Source: a virus. Taken from it: a stretch of DNA of 24,651 bases. Positions 1-6,792 of the stretch are shown piece after piece. The notes under the pieces were generated by a model. It searched no databases. It saw only the letters and a list, made by a program, of their open reading frames with translations, and was not told where the DNA came from. Positions within the stretch are counted from its first letter, which is position 1. Each line of letters opens with the position of its first letter. The position numbers were made by a program, and so were the translations under genes. The stretch is taken from the IMG/VR virus record IMGVR_UViG_3300027896_000207, positions 1 through 24,651 of that record; one strand, given 5' to 3'.

Positions 1-142
1 TTCCGATCTCCCCAAATGCACTGAGAGTATCGCCTACAGTCTGAATAGGCTGTGGCTTGGCAAGGATATCAATAACAGCTTGACCAACGCGTACACCTTT
101 GGCACCAAAACGATTATAATTATACTTTGAGGCCTCAGACAT
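1..142 (-). CDS. Partial phage protein, N-terminus only
   Basis: An open frame runs from an ATG at 142 off the left edge of the window, giving 47 residues beginning MSEASKYNYNRFG. The visible part has no membrane segment and no motif I recognise. A weak AGGG lies about nine bases before the ATG. It is the last visible member of a minus-strand run with the small genes at 164-693, downstream of the portal gene, so a structural or morphogenesis role is possible by position only. The function is unknown. Confidence 0.6.
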   Translation of the reverse strand, partial: MSEASKYNYNRFGAKGVRVGQAVIDILAKPQPIQTVGDTLSAFGEIG

Positions 143-163
143 GAATCACAGCCCTGTTAGATT

Positions 164-349
164 TTAATAAGACGCGCTCTTTTTTCTTGGTTTTATTGAC
201 TTCATCAAAGACTTGTCTTCTTTAATAGCTCTTCTTTGTTCGCCAATGTCTTTCTTTAGATGCTTAGCAACTTTTTGATGTGGCATTGCTTTTTTGAGCA
301 TCTTCCCAAACAATTTCTTGTCTTGGGATTCGTCATCATGTCCGCGCAT
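164..349 (-). CDS. Small lysine-rich hypothetical protein (61 aa)
   Basis: A 61-residue, strongly basic protein starting MRGHDDESQDKK, with clusters of Lys and Arg through the middle and a KPRKK patch near the C-terminus. There is no hydrophobic segment. The start has a good AGGAG site five bases upstream. It sits seven bases after the previous small gene on the same strand, so the two are probably co-transcribed. The charge would suit nucleic-acid binding, but no family is recognised and that role is inference only. Confidence 0.7.
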   Translation of the reverse strand: MRGHDDESQDKKLFGKMLKKAMPHQKVAKHLKKDIGEQRRAIKEDKSLMKSIKPRKKSASY

Positions 350-356
350 AGATCTC

Positions 357-488
357 CTAATGTTGTAAATAGGGTCCTGTGAGGGTGTTTTTGCTCATCT
401 TCTTTTTCTTTGGAAGCTTAACACCCTTGCTTTTCATTACATTTTCAGCGATTTTCTTTGCTTTCCCACCAGGTCGAATCATGACCAT
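357..488 (-). CDS. Small basic hypothetical protein (43 aa)
   Basis: I place the start at the ATG at 488 (MVMIRPGGKAKK) because AGGA lies eight bases upstream and this start avoids overlapping the preceding gene, which stops at 499. A longer form from 542 is open but lacks a convincing ribosome site and would overlap by 44 bases. The protein is rich in Lys with a KLPKKKKM patch and has no membrane segment. It resembles its neighbours in size and charge. No family is recognised. Confidence 0.6.
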   Translation of the reverse strand: MVMIRPGGKAKKIAENVMKSKGVKLPKKKKMSKNTLTGPYLQH

Positions 489-498
489 ATAGCCAGTC

Positions 499-693
499 CT
501 ACTTCTGATTAGAGATATATTTTTTCGCTTTTCCTTTTCCATGTTCGACTACTTCATCAATTCCAGTAATCGTATCATCAAGTTCTTCCCCATAAACTTT
601 TTGTTTAGGATAGTCGCTCATATGCACTTCTTGGGGCATATTTGCATGACTTGTTTTATCATGTCCAAAAGATTTAGTTGAATGTTTCGCCAT
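499..693 (-). CDS. Small hydrophilic hypothetical protein (64 aa)
   Basis: A 64-residue hydrophilic protein starting MAKHSTKSFGHDK, with an acidic centre (EELDDTITGIDEVVE) and a basic C-terminus. The start is well supported: AGGAGG lies seven bases before the ATG. That site sits in a 10-bp perfect palindrome (TCCTTAAGGA, 703-712), which might bind a regulator or fold over the ribosome site. It is the first gene of the minus run toward position 1, divergent from the HNH gene at 822. Function unknown. Confidence 0.75.
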   Translation of the reverse strand: MAKHSTKSFGHDKTSHANMPQEVHMSDYPKQKVYGEELDDTITGIDEVVEHGKGKAKKYISNQK

Positions 694-821
694 ATAAATT
701 CCTCCTTAAGGAATATTTTTGCCTATGGTTTGAGTCTATAAAATAAAATATTTTTTCGTATATACATTTTTCTTCTTTTGAATTAGGGTCACAATTCCCT
801 AAAGAAAAGGAGGGTTCGTGT
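694..821. promoter_or_regulatory. AT-rich divergent intergenic region with two small palindromes
   Basis: This gap separates divergent genes starting at 693 (minus) and 822 (plus), so it should hold promoters for both. It contains the palindrome TCCTTAAGGA at 703-712 and an inverted repeat TTAGGG/CCCTAA at 783-802 just before the plus-strand ribosome site. The middle is very AT-rich. I could not fix a convincing -35/-10 pair on either strand. Confidence 0.45.
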
Positions 822-1424
822 ATGTCTGAGTACTATGAGAAAGGTTGGTATCAACATCCTAACTGGTTAAGAGTTAGGGCAACTGTGTTTGAAAGAGATG
901 GAAACAAATGTACTATCTGTGGAGCAAAGTCTTGTGATGTGCAGCTTGTAGGCCATCACCTTGTGTATATTGAAGGTAAGAAGTTGTGGGACTATTTGCC
1001 TGAAATGGTTGTGACAACATGCAAAACATGCCATGACAAATTACACAATGTTAAAAAATGCACAAACATTGAAGAAGCTTTCGACTACCTTAAGAAAAAA
1101 ATCTCGTCTATTCAAGATGAGTTGCATGGTTCTTCATTAGATGTGTCGCTATTGTCTGCACTTCCTACAGAAGATATGTCAAAGCAAGAGAATAAATATC
1201 CCATGAAGATTGTGAATAGGAAAGCAGGAGAGGTGGATTATTTTAAGGTTGCTGTCTCAAAAGGATTCAGATCCTTTGTAATCCACACAAAGGAAAAGTT
1301 AAGGATGCCCATTACATCACTCCTAGAGCCATTTACAGCCTTGATTCAAAAATTTGCTGTTGAAATAGATGCATGCAAAAATGAAGAAGAGTTATGGGAT
1401 CTAGCAATGCGATTGAAGTTGTGA
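822..1424 (+). CDS. HNH endonuclease
   Basis: A 200-residue protein with an N-terminal HNH nuclease domain. A CxxC pair at residues 30-33 (CTIC), the HH pair at 45-46 and a second CxxCH at 67-71 give the zinc-ribbon and beta-beta-alpha metal arrangement typical of the family. Residues from about 100 onward form an extension I do not recognise. The ribosome site AGGAGG precedes the ATG closely. In phages such enzymes may be free-standing homing nucleases or packaging-associated nicking enzymes. Here it is far from TerL, and the basic genes and portal next to it lie on the other strand, so a mobile HNH insertion is plausible. The domain call is firm; the role is open. Confidence 0.85.
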   Translation: MSEYYEKGWYQHPNWLRVRATVFERDGNKCTICGAKSCDVQLVGHHLVYIEGKKLWDYLPEMVVTTCKTCHDKLHNVKKCTNIEEAFDYLKKKISSIQDELHGSSLDVSLLSALPTEDMSKQENKYPMKIVNRKAGEVDYFKVAVSKGFRSFVIHTKEKLRMPITSLLEPFTALIQKFAVEIDACKNEEELWDLAMRLKL

Positions 1425-1442
1425 AAAATCTATGATCTTGGT

Positions 1443-1468
1443 AGGATGTTAGCGCTTGTTGACATCCT
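1443..1468 (+). terminator. Hairpin after the HNH gene, possible terminator
   Basis: AGGATGT (1443-1449) pairs with ACATCCT (1462-1468) across a 12-base loop and is followed by the pyrimidine-rich TCTTTC. It lies about 20 bases after the HNH stop. The stem is short and the T-run is interrupted, so termination may be weak. Confidence 0.45.
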
Positions 1469-1485
1469 TCTTTCAAGCTTATGAT

Positions 1486-1516
1486 ACCCTCCCCTCTGTG
1501 GGATAATGGGGAGGGT
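1486..1516. repeat. GC-rich inverted repeat (9-bp stem)
   Basis: ACCCTCCCC (1486-1494) is the exact reverse complement of GGGGAGGGT (1508-1516), with a 13-base loop. It is unusually GC-rich for this window and has no T-run on either side. It lies between two plus-strand ORFs and opposite the end of the portal transcript, so it could be a bidirectional transcription or RNA-stability element. Confidence 0.5.
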
Positions 1517-1540
1517 CTTCATGACTTTATAAAGGCACAA

Positions 1541-1699
1541 ATGACATCTATTCTTGATTGCATAGCTTATGTCCACTTACAATGTGGATGGACTTTTACT
1601 GTATATCAGTCTGATATTGGAGATCTCGTCGCTGATGTTGTTGCTGTGCCTGCTGAGCCTGTTGCTGCTGAACCTACAGACGCTCCTGTTGTGTCTTAG
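1541..1699 (+). CDS. Small hypothetical protein with Ala/Pro-rich tail (52 aa)
   Basis: The frame is open from 1481, but the ATG at 1541 (MTSILDCIAYVHLQ) has AAAGG five bases upstream and avoids coding through the GC-rich hairpin at 1486-1516. The C-terminal third alternates Val, Ala, Glu and Pro (AEPVAAEPTDAP), which looks like real low-complexity protein rather than noise. It ends 10 bases before the convergent portal stop. There is no recognisable domain, and it may be spurious. Confidence 0.45.
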   Translation: MTSILDCIAYVHLQCGWTFTVYQSDIGDLVADVVAVPAEPVAAEPTDAPVVS

Positions 1700-1709
1700 T
1701 CTGAAATCT

Positions 1710-3740
1710 TTATTTGACAATTTTCTGCGGTGTTTGTGAAGATTTCTCATCAGCTCCTGTGGAAGCATTCATGATAGCAATAGCTTTCTCAATCTGTTCT
1801 ATATCCATGCCTTCGTGTTCCTTATCCATGCCTTTGAGTTCCTTTACTGCCTTGACAAGATTGAGGAATGCAGCTGTCTTGTCTTCCTCAGCACGTTGCA
1901 TGCGCTCTACGTTCACTGCTTGATCTAGGTGTATTTTATTCATCCTCTCTGCTGAAAGCGCCTCTTGACTCTTGGCGAAGCTAATCTTTGTCTGAGCGTC
2001 TACATCCATCTGCTGCATTTGAAGTTGAGAAGCTTGCTGTTGCTGTTCTTGCTCTGCTTTCTCTTGAGCTTCAATTTCCTCAATGAGTTCGTCTTTGTCA
2101 GGGAGGGCCATATTCTTCAAGATATATTTGGAAGTGATTGGAATTCCAATTTCTCTCAAGTAGAGAGCTTGTTGTAATGCTAATTGCTTTTGAGTACTTG
2201 TTAATGGAGCTTCTTCAACTATGGCGTCATATTTAGAGAACGCCCTATTGTAAAATTCAGCTGTAGGCTCTTCACCAAGTATGCGAGAGACTTTGCCAGG
2301 GGTCCAGTTAGCTTGTATCATCTCTAGGTGAAGTTTGCCTAGAAGCCTTTGAGATTGATCCAGGTTGTCGAAAATGCCTTGAAGAGTGACTAAACCAGCT
2401 CCCTGACGCAATAGTGAAAGGACGCCAGCCTTCTCATCAATCGCACTACCTAAGAGCTCTTCATTGACTCCAGAGATTTGAGAGATCTCATTGCCAAGCA
2501 TGTCAGAGATTTGTAATACACTTGGAGGAATCTGCGGAGGAAGAATTTGCTCAGCGTCTGTCATCTGCGCCTCAGCTCTCAAAGCTAACCCTCTGCCTTG
2601 GCCTTGGAGGAAGACATCTTTAGGATTGACGAGAGCATTTTCTTTATATTTCCATCCACTATTAATCTGTGATTCCAAAATGTCTAATGATGTAATAACA
2701 CGTCTATTATAAAGATATTGCGCATCTCTAATACCCCTTACTACCCCTTGTATTCTCCATGGAAAATATGGAATCTCTGGTTGATAATAACACCAAACTG
2801 GAACGAATGGATAGCTATCTATTCCCATAGGATTTGGACCATGATACATTACTTTGCCTTGAACAACTATAGCCAACTTGACAGAGGGGACCTGATTCTT
2901 TACTATAATTGTCTGTGGATACATCTGAAGGAACTCTTGCAAGTCTTCCTTCTCGCCCTTCCATTCAATAGTTTCGCCACTTTCAGTGTCTACGATTGTT
3001 TCTTTCTCTCTTGAAGATAGGTACCAAAATTCGTCATACATAATTAGATCTTGCTGACCATAATTATAAGCTTGAGGTTGAAAGAAAAACTTGCCATCTC
3101 TATTTCCCCAGCCTGCCAGTCCTTTAATTTCCTCCTCTCTACCTGGAAGCAAAGACATGACTTGATTTCTTGTGAGATATTTTCTTGTCCATAGTGAATT
3201 ACAGTCAGACAAATCCTTTTTAGTGAAATAAGGATCTATTAGGTAGCCATTATAACTCACGTTGTCTACAACTATATCGCCATTAACTGGATCATTTGTA
3301 AAATCAATCCAAGTGGATAGCAAATTCATCCCCGAAGTGACAGCGCCTTCAAATGCTGACGAGATTGTCTCCAACACATTGCCATGAGTGTTGACATGAT
3401 AGAGCAACTTTGTGAACTGGTCAGCACCTTCCTGAGCTTCTTCATGCAGAGGAGTCACCATGGTCGACTTTCTATGCTGTCTTTGATAACCAGTAATCAT
3501 GTTGACAACTCTTCTTATTCTATTGAAAGAGAATTGCCTTCTTCTAAAGCTAGGAAGATTTCCATATATATCCGAGTAGAGCGTTTGGTCCCCTGAAAGG
3601 AAGCGATTGTCGACGTCAGCCTCGCTCCAAAAACTTTGATTGATAGTGATATACTTTGCGTAAGTGTCATCCATCATTTTTAAGACGTTATGGTCATTGT
3701 CTACGTAATATGTATCGCTGAGTTGTGGAAATAAAGTCAT
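1710..3740 (-). CDS. P22-like portal protein
   Basis: A 676-residue protein recognised as a portal (head-tail connector) of the P22 type. Twelve copies would form the ring at one capsid vertex through which terminase pumps DNA. Supporting features are the length, an N-terminal region with FSFNRIRRVVNMITGYQRQHR, a central GPNPMGIDSYPFVPVW stretch followed by RGIRDAQYLYNRR, and a later QISGVNEELLG segment. The last 150 residues are Gln/Glu-rich predicted coiled coil, matching the long C-terminal helical barrel of P22-type portals. The start is supported by GGGAG six bases upstream. It is alone on the minus strand and far from TerL, which is unusual. Confidence 0.88.
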   Translation of the reverse strand: MTLFPQLSDTYYVDNDHNVLKMMDDTYAKYITINQSFWSEADVDNRFLSGDQTLYSDIYGNLPSFRRRQFSFNRIRRVVNMITGYQRQHRKSTMVTPLHEEAQEGADQFTKLLYHVNTHGNVLETISSAFEGAVTSGMNLLSTWIDFTNDPVNGDIVVDNVSYNGYLIDPYFTKKDLSDCNSLWTRKYLTRNQVMSLLPGREEEIKGLAGWGNRDGKFFFQPQAYNYGQQDLIMYDEFWYLSSREKETIVDTESGETIEWKGEKEDLQEFLQMYPQTIIVKNQVPSVKLAIVVQGKVMYHGPNPMGIDSYPFVPVWCYYQPEIPYFPWRIQGVVRGIRDAQYLYNRRVITSLDILESQINSGWKYKENALVNPKDVFLQGQGRGLALRAEAQMTDAEQILPPQIPPSVLQISDMLGNEISQISGVNEELLGSAIDEKAGVLSLLRQGAGLVTLQGIFDNLDQSQRLLGKLHLEMIQANWTPGKVSRILGEEPTAEFYNRAFSKYDAIVEEAPLTSTQKQLALQQALYLREIGIPITSKYILKNMALPDKDELIEEIEAQEKAEQEQQQQASQLQMQQMDVDAQTKISFAKSQEALSAERMNKIHLDQAVNVERMQRAEEDKTAAFLNLVKAVKELKGMDKEHEGMDIEQIEKAIAIMNASTGADEKSSQTPQKIVK

Positions 3741-3993
3741 AAACTCCCTGAAATTTGAATTTTTTCTTTACAATACATACTAAGGCGAATTTTATTCAAA
3801 GATGACAGATTTTAGTTGAGGAAAATCAACGCGCTAGGCAGAGTCTGAAAATCTATAGACATGTCCCACAATGCCTTTTAGATGAGTATCTATAGATATA
3901 TATACTCTTCTTAAGACGCTGTGGAAGTTGTTCACACATTCGAGCTAGCATAGAGAGAATCGCGTTGTTCACAGTATGTTTGCAGGGGATCAT
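3741..3993. promoter_or_regulatory. Divergent control region between portal and P-loop gene
   Basis: This 253-base gap lies between divergent genes and has no convincing ORF. It holds an AT-rich inverted repeat GAGTAT/ATACTC (3884-3907) with ATCTATAGAT at its core, another CTATAGA copy at 3852-3858, and two copies of GTTGTTCACA (3927-3936 and 3964-3973), 37 bases apart. These could be operators. A possible minus promoter for the portal is TTGAAT with TATTGT 18 bases further on, which is weak. Confidence 0.4.
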
Positions 3994-4593
3994 ATGAAGA
4001 AAATCGCTGTAATAGGCACACATTGCGTCGGGAAGACTACGTTGTGTAAGTCCATCGTAGATTATGCAATAGCCAATCAGAAGGACGCCTATTGCGTTGA
4101 AGAGGTCGTCAGGGAATGTCCATATCCTATCAATCAGAAGCATACGATTGATGCGGTGGAATGGATAATGTTTCACCAAATCCTTCAAGAGGTGGCAGCA
4201 AAGCAAAGAGGCCATGACCTCGTCGTCTGTGATAGGTCAGCATTGGATCCCATTTGCTATTACGAAGCCACAAATGAAAAAGATCCTAAAGATATTCCTA
4301 AGCACTGGGCTCTTCGACACCTAGCTCATGCACATATCAAAGAGTATGACGCAATATTTCTCATCATGCCCAATCAAGAAGAAGTCGAATTTGATGGATT
4401 TAGAGACACAGACCTTAAATTCAGAGAAAAAGTGCATGGCATATTTGAGGCAGAGCTTGAGGATATGTCAGAACAGCATCCATTTCCTGTAGATGATTTA
4501 TCAGAGCTACCACTTTACATGCTATCGTCAGGTCAGATTTTCGGTGGTTATTCTAGAACAACAAAATGGGTGTATAACAAATGTTTTCCTTAA
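3994..4593 (+). CDS. P-loop ATPase/kinase, NadR-kinase-like (AAA_28 type)
   Basis: A 199-residue P-loop protein. The Walker A motif is GTHCVGKT at residues 8-15, followed by VEEVVREC (35-42) and DRSALDP (80-86). This pattern fits the AAA_28 / NadR ribosylnicotinamide-kinase-like group of small nucleoside-kinase-fold enzymes. I start at 3994 (MKKIAVIG) because AGGGG lies five bases upstream; an ATG at 3976 lacks a site. The next gene starts inside this one, overlapping by 13 bases, and encodes a PnuC-like membrane protein, so a role in NAD precursor salvage is suggested. The P-loop fold is well supported; the substrate is inferred. Confidence 0.75.
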   Translation: MKKIAVIGTHCVGKTTLCKSIVDYAIANQKDAYCVEEVVRECPYPINQKHTIDAVEWIMFHQILQEVAAKQRGHDLVVCDRSALDPICYYEATNEKDPKDIPKHWALRHLAHAHIKEYDAIFLIMPNQEEVEFDGFRDTDLKFREKVHGIFEAELEDMSEQHPFPVDDLSELPLYMLSSGQIFGGYSRTTKWVYNKCFP

Positions 4594-4793
4594 CTTGGGC
4601 CCTCACACTATGTGCCTTATATGGCACTTATTTGAACGCCAAGAAGAAGAGAGAAGGCTTCTATTGGTGGGTTGTCACTGACGCTGCGTTCTGTGCTGTC
4701 AATTGGACGATAGACCAATATGCACTATCTGCGTTATTCTTTATCTACACACTCCTAGCTATCAAGGGATTAAGGGAATGGAAAAAGAATTGA
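4581..4793 (+). CDS. Small three-helix membrane protein, PnuC-like half transporter
   Basis: A 70-residue membrane protein with three predicted helices at about residues 3-19, 27-43 and 46-63. Basic residues follow the first helix (NAKKKREGFYWW) and there is a terminal GLREWKK. This resembles one half of the PnuC nicotinamide-riboside transporter fold, where a Lys/Arg loop precedes a FxxW helix and the protein ends G-x-x-x-W. It overlaps the kinase-like gene by 13 bases, has no clear ribosome site and is probably translationally coupled. If PnuC-like, it would need to dimerise to build a full channel. A holin or unrelated small membrane protein is the main alternative. Confidence 0.6.
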   Translation: MFSLTWALTLCALYGTYLNAKKKREGFYWWVVTDAAFCAVNWTIDQYALSALFFIYTLLAIKGLREWKKN

Positions 4794-5026
4794 GGATCAA
4801 ACGCATCGAAAGGAAGGTCACCGATGTGTTGACAGAGTTCTTTGTGGCTGTTGAAGAAAACATCCTCGATAATGACGATGATGAGCTTACAGCTAGGTTG
4901 ATAATCGCTGAGAATGTAGCAGAAGACGTTATGTCAGCATGCGTCAAATTGGGTATTCCTCTCAAGGATAGCTGGAAGAGGTTCACAAAGGATGTTCAAG
5001 ACAATATTTTACTTACAAACACATGA
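4778..5026 (+). CDS. Small helical hypothetical protein (82 aa)
   Basis: The start at 4778 (MEKELRIKRIERK) is chosen because AAGGG lies nine bases upstream; the frame is open further back to 4703 but without a site and through the membrane-protein gene. The protein is predicted almost entirely helical, basic at the N-terminus and acidic in the middle (ILDNDDDELTARL). It overlaps the preceding gene by 16 bases, so it belongs to the same operon. No family is recognised. Confidence 0.65.
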   Translation: MEKELRIKRIERKVTDVLTEFFVAVEENILDNDDDELTARLIIAENVAEDVMSACVKLGIPLKDSWKRFTKDVQDNILLTNT

Positions 5027-5044
5027 GGCAGAGAATGGACTTTG

Positions 5045-5203
5045 ATGAAGAGCACTCCTAAACTTGAAGAAGTTTTGATGAAGATATTTAAAGTGCTTAC
5101 TGACAATGGATTAGATGAGAAAGAAGCTCTTGAGCAACTTGCAAGGATGCTTGAATGGTATGGGAATATAAACAATTTATTGGAGAATGAAGATGACGAA
5201 TGA
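5045..5203 (+). CDS. Small acidic helical protein (52 aa)
   Basis: An ORF of 52 codons from the ATG at 5045 (MKSTPKLEEVLMKIF) to TGA at 5203. Its composition is protein-like, with an amphipathic helical pattern (DEKEALEQLARMLEWYG) and an acidic end (ENEDDE). It fits exactly between its neighbours, ending 11 bases inside the next gene, in keeping with the overlapping style of this operon. The ribosome site is weak (GGAC). No function is recognised. Confidence 0.6.
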   Translation: MKSTPKLEEVLMKIFKVLTDNGLDEKEALEQLARMLEWYGNINNLLENEDDE

Positions 5204-5510
5204 GCTTTTTGAGGAACCTTCAGAAAAAATAATATACATAATTGCTTCAAGATCGAAGCAAATTGTTGAGAGTTTTTTTGCAGACTACACAAATGAGTCT
5301 GATGGAAAGTCTGAGGAGGAGCAGATGATTGAAGCGACTGCTCTATTACATGCAGTATCGTCTATAACCGCGATGGCAATTGTATCCATTAGTGTTGAAG
5401 GACATTATAGAGATTCGTTACTAAAGTACAATAAAGCAAATGTTTTGGCATATATAAAAGCATTTGGAAAAAGAAAAAATGATGAATACATAGCCGAAGC
5501 TCAAGAGTGA
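5193..5510 (+). CDS. Hypothetical protein (105 aa)
   Basis: A 105-residue protein starting MTNELFEEPSEK, chosen over the ATG two codons earlier because GGAG lies seven bases before this one. It is acidic in the first half (SDGKSEEEQMIEA) with a short hydrophobic stretch (ALLHAVSSITAMAIVSISV, about residues 50-68) that is probably a buried helix rather than a membrane span. It is the last gene of the 3994-5510 run before the recombinase promoter. No family is recognised. Confidence 0.65.
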   Translation: MTNELFEEPSEKIIYIIASRSKQIVESFFADYTNESDGKSEEEQMIEATALLHAVSSITAMAIVSISVEGHYRDSLLKYNKANVLAYIKAFGKRKNDEYIAEAQE

Positions 5511-5556
5511 TTTCGTCCCAAGGGGAGGTCGACCGACTTTTTAAGAGCACTTGATG

Positions 5557-5585
5557 TTGACTCCAATAGCACTTGCAAGTATACT
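5557..5585 (+). promoter_or_regulatory. Sigma70-type promoter with operator-like palindrome for the recombinase
   Basis: TTGACT (5557-5562) and TATACT (5580-5585) are separated by exactly 17 bases, giving one mismatch to consensus in each box. Transcription would start near 5592, about 17 bases before the recombinase ATG. The 10-bp perfect palindrome ACTTGCAAGT (5571-5580) occupies the end of the spacer and touches the -10 box, a good site for a repressor. Confidence 0.7.
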
Positions 5586-5608
5586 TTCTGTCTAGCCTGT
5601 AGGTGAGT

Positions 5609-6334
5609 ATGAAAGTATACGCATATATAAGAGTATCAACTGATCTCCAAGTTGAGAGTGGTGTTGGTATTAAATATCAAAAAGACGTGTGCACGCAATG
5701 GGCTGCTGAGCGATCGATGGAAATTGAAAGATGTTTTGTCGAAGATGCTATCAGTGGCGCAAGTGGATTGGAAATGAGACCAAAGTTGATGTTAGCCATC
5801 GCCATGTTGTCCAAAGGAGATGTATTGGTAGTGGCAAGACGCGATCGCCTTGGAAGAGATGTTCTTGTGATGTCAATCATTGAGTCTGAGATTGAGCGCA
5901 AGGGAGCTAGGATAGCGTCTGTAGCTGGCGAAGGCACTGAGAATAACGATCCCACATCATTGTTAATGCGTAGGATGGTAGATGCATTTGCTGAGTTTGA
6001 TAGAAAGATCATCTGTGGACGCGTGAAAGCTGCTATGCAAGCAAAAAAGGATCGCAACGAACGCTGTGGGCACATTCGCTTTGGATATAAGCTTGCTGAT
6101 GATGGTGTGCACTTGGAAGTCAATGAAGACGACATCCCAGCCTTGCATAGGATATTGAATCTTGGGGAGAGTGGATTCACCATACCTCAAATAGTGGATC
6201 ACCTAAATGAGAATGGGCTTTTCAATCGTGGAGGTATGAAATGGAAAAAGTCGACTGTGCACAGATATCTTCAGAGGCTACGCGAAACTGGCGTCCCAAA
6301 ATATGCCAAAAGTGAGATGCAAGTTGCTTTGTGA
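5609..6334 (+). CDS. Serine recombinase (resolvase/invertase superfamily)
   Basis: A 241-residue recombinase. The N-terminal catalytic domain shows YIRVSTDLQ with the nucleophile Ser at residue 10, the ARRDRLGRD motif (about 77-84) supplying active-site arginines, and EFDRKIICGR at the start of the long helix E. The C-terminal part has the G-x-x-x-GY segment and the FTIPQIVDHLNENG...WKKSTVHRYLQ pattern of the PF07508-type DNA-binding region, but much shorter than in large serine integrases. AGG precedes the ATG at 5609; a GTG at 5603 is the alternative. It could excise, integrate, resolve or invert DNA. It has its own promoter, unlike the operon before it. Confidence 0.88.
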   Translation: MKVYAYIRVSTDLQVESGVGIKYQKDVCTQWAAERSMEIERCFVEDAISGASGLEMRPKLMLAIAMLSKGDVLVVARRDRLGRDVLVMSIIESEIERKGARIASVAGEGTENNDPTSLLMRRMVDAFAEFDRKIICGRVKAAMQAKKDRNERCGHIRFGYKLADDGVHLEVNEDDIPALHRILNLGESGFTIPQIVDHLNENGLFNRGGMKWKKSTVHRYLQRLRETGVPKYAKSEMQVAL

Positions 6335-6343
6335 ACCATAAGT

Positions 6344-6384
6344 GAGAAGCTAAGCTAAAGATTTTCTTCTTTGCTATGCTTCTC
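6344..6384. terminator. Long imperfect hairpin between convergent genes
   Basis: GAGAAGC (6344-6350) pairs with GCTTCTC (6378-6384). Inside this, AGC pairs with GCT and AAAGA with TCTTT, giving about 15 base pairs with small bulges around a short T-rich loop. It starts 10 bases after the recombinase stop and overlaps the end of the convergent HTH gene. It probably acts as a bidirectional terminator, although the T-run lies in the loop and not after the stem. Confidence 0.5.
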
Positions 6385-6738
6385 GACCTTGCCAATCTTA
6401 GAAAAATCGCTCTTCTTCTTTACAGTGATGTCCCATTTCTCAAGTAAAGCCTTAACGTCTGGCTCATTGCTTGTGAAGTTGATCTCCTCTTTCTGTCCAA
6501 GATAGAACTTTCCTAACCAGATCAAAAGAGCAGGATTTCCTTCCATTGCTTTCTTGAATTGAGCACGCCTCAGACTAGTTTTTCCAGCCTCTCGAGCATC
6601 TTTGATTACGTCGGAAAATCGGTCATGTAAGGTGTCAACATTGCATCGCATGACTGCTGCAATCTCGCCATTTGTACATTGAATGCTAGCCAATTCTCTG
6701 ATTTGCTCTTCATCAAGTTCTTTTTTTGGTCTTCCCAT
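6355..6738 (-). CDS. HTH DNA-binding protein, candidate terminase small subunit
   Basis: A 127-residue protein starting MGRPKKELDEEQ. Residues 10-45 form a helix-turn-helix (IRELASIQCTNGEIAAVMRCNVDTLHDRF), followed by the helical SLRRAQFKKAMEGNPALLIWLGKFYLGQKE, a combination seen in many phage proteins annotated as small-terminase-like. The C-terminus is basic and probably flexible. AGGGG lies seven bases before the ATG, and a good promoter built from a direct repeat lies upstream. It is on the opposite strand from TerL and 9 kb away, so a transcription-regulator role is a real alternative. The HTH is well supported; the terminase role is uncertain. Confidence 0.7.
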   Translation of the reverse strand: MGRPKKELDEEQIRELASIQCTNGEIAAVMRCNVDTLHDRFSDVIKDAREAGKTSLRRAQFKKAMEGNPALLIWLGKFYLGQKEEINFTSNEPDVKALLEKWDITVKKKSDFSKIGKVEKHSKEENL

Positions 6739-6762
6739 TTATGCCCCTACGTATATATCTCG

Positions 6763-6792
6763 ATTATGTCAAGCTAAAACATTATGTCAAGC
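6763..6792 (-). promoter_or_regulatory. Promoter formed by a 12-bp direct repeat
   Basis: The 12-mer ATTATGTCAAGC occurs at 6763-6774 and again at 6781-6792, 18 bases apart. On the minus strand the outer copy supplies a perfect -35 box TTGACA (6785-6790) and the inner copy supplies CATAAT as the -10 (6763-6768), with a 16-base spacer. Transcription would start about 20 bases before the HTH gene at 6738. The HTH product itself could bind the repeats. Confidence 0.6.

Noticed and set aside
489-542. Upstream start for the 43-residue basic protein
   Set aside because: No ribosome site and a long overlap with the previous gene, while ATG at 488 has AGGA at good spacing.
1481-1540. Longer start for the small plus-strand ORF ending at 1699
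   Set aside because: The ATG at 1481 has no ribosome site and the extra codons run through a perfect GC-rich hairpin.
1577-1768. Minus-strand ORF overlapping the portal C-terminus
   Set aside because: It shares DNA with the portal end in another frame, has no ribosome site and shows Arg/Ser/His-rich noise.
3853-4215. Minus-strand ORF of 120 codons opposite the P-loop gene
   Set aside because: It has no ribosome site or domain and lies antisense to a clear Walker-motif protein.
5523-5545. GGTCGACC palindrome followed by a T-run as a terminator
   Set aside because: The palindrome has no loop and cannot form a stable hairpin of useful length; it could only be a weak element.
5677-6183. Minus-strand ORF of 168 codons opposite the recombinase
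   Set aside because: Antisense shadow: Ser/Leu-rich composition without motifs, opposite a well-defined serine recombinase.
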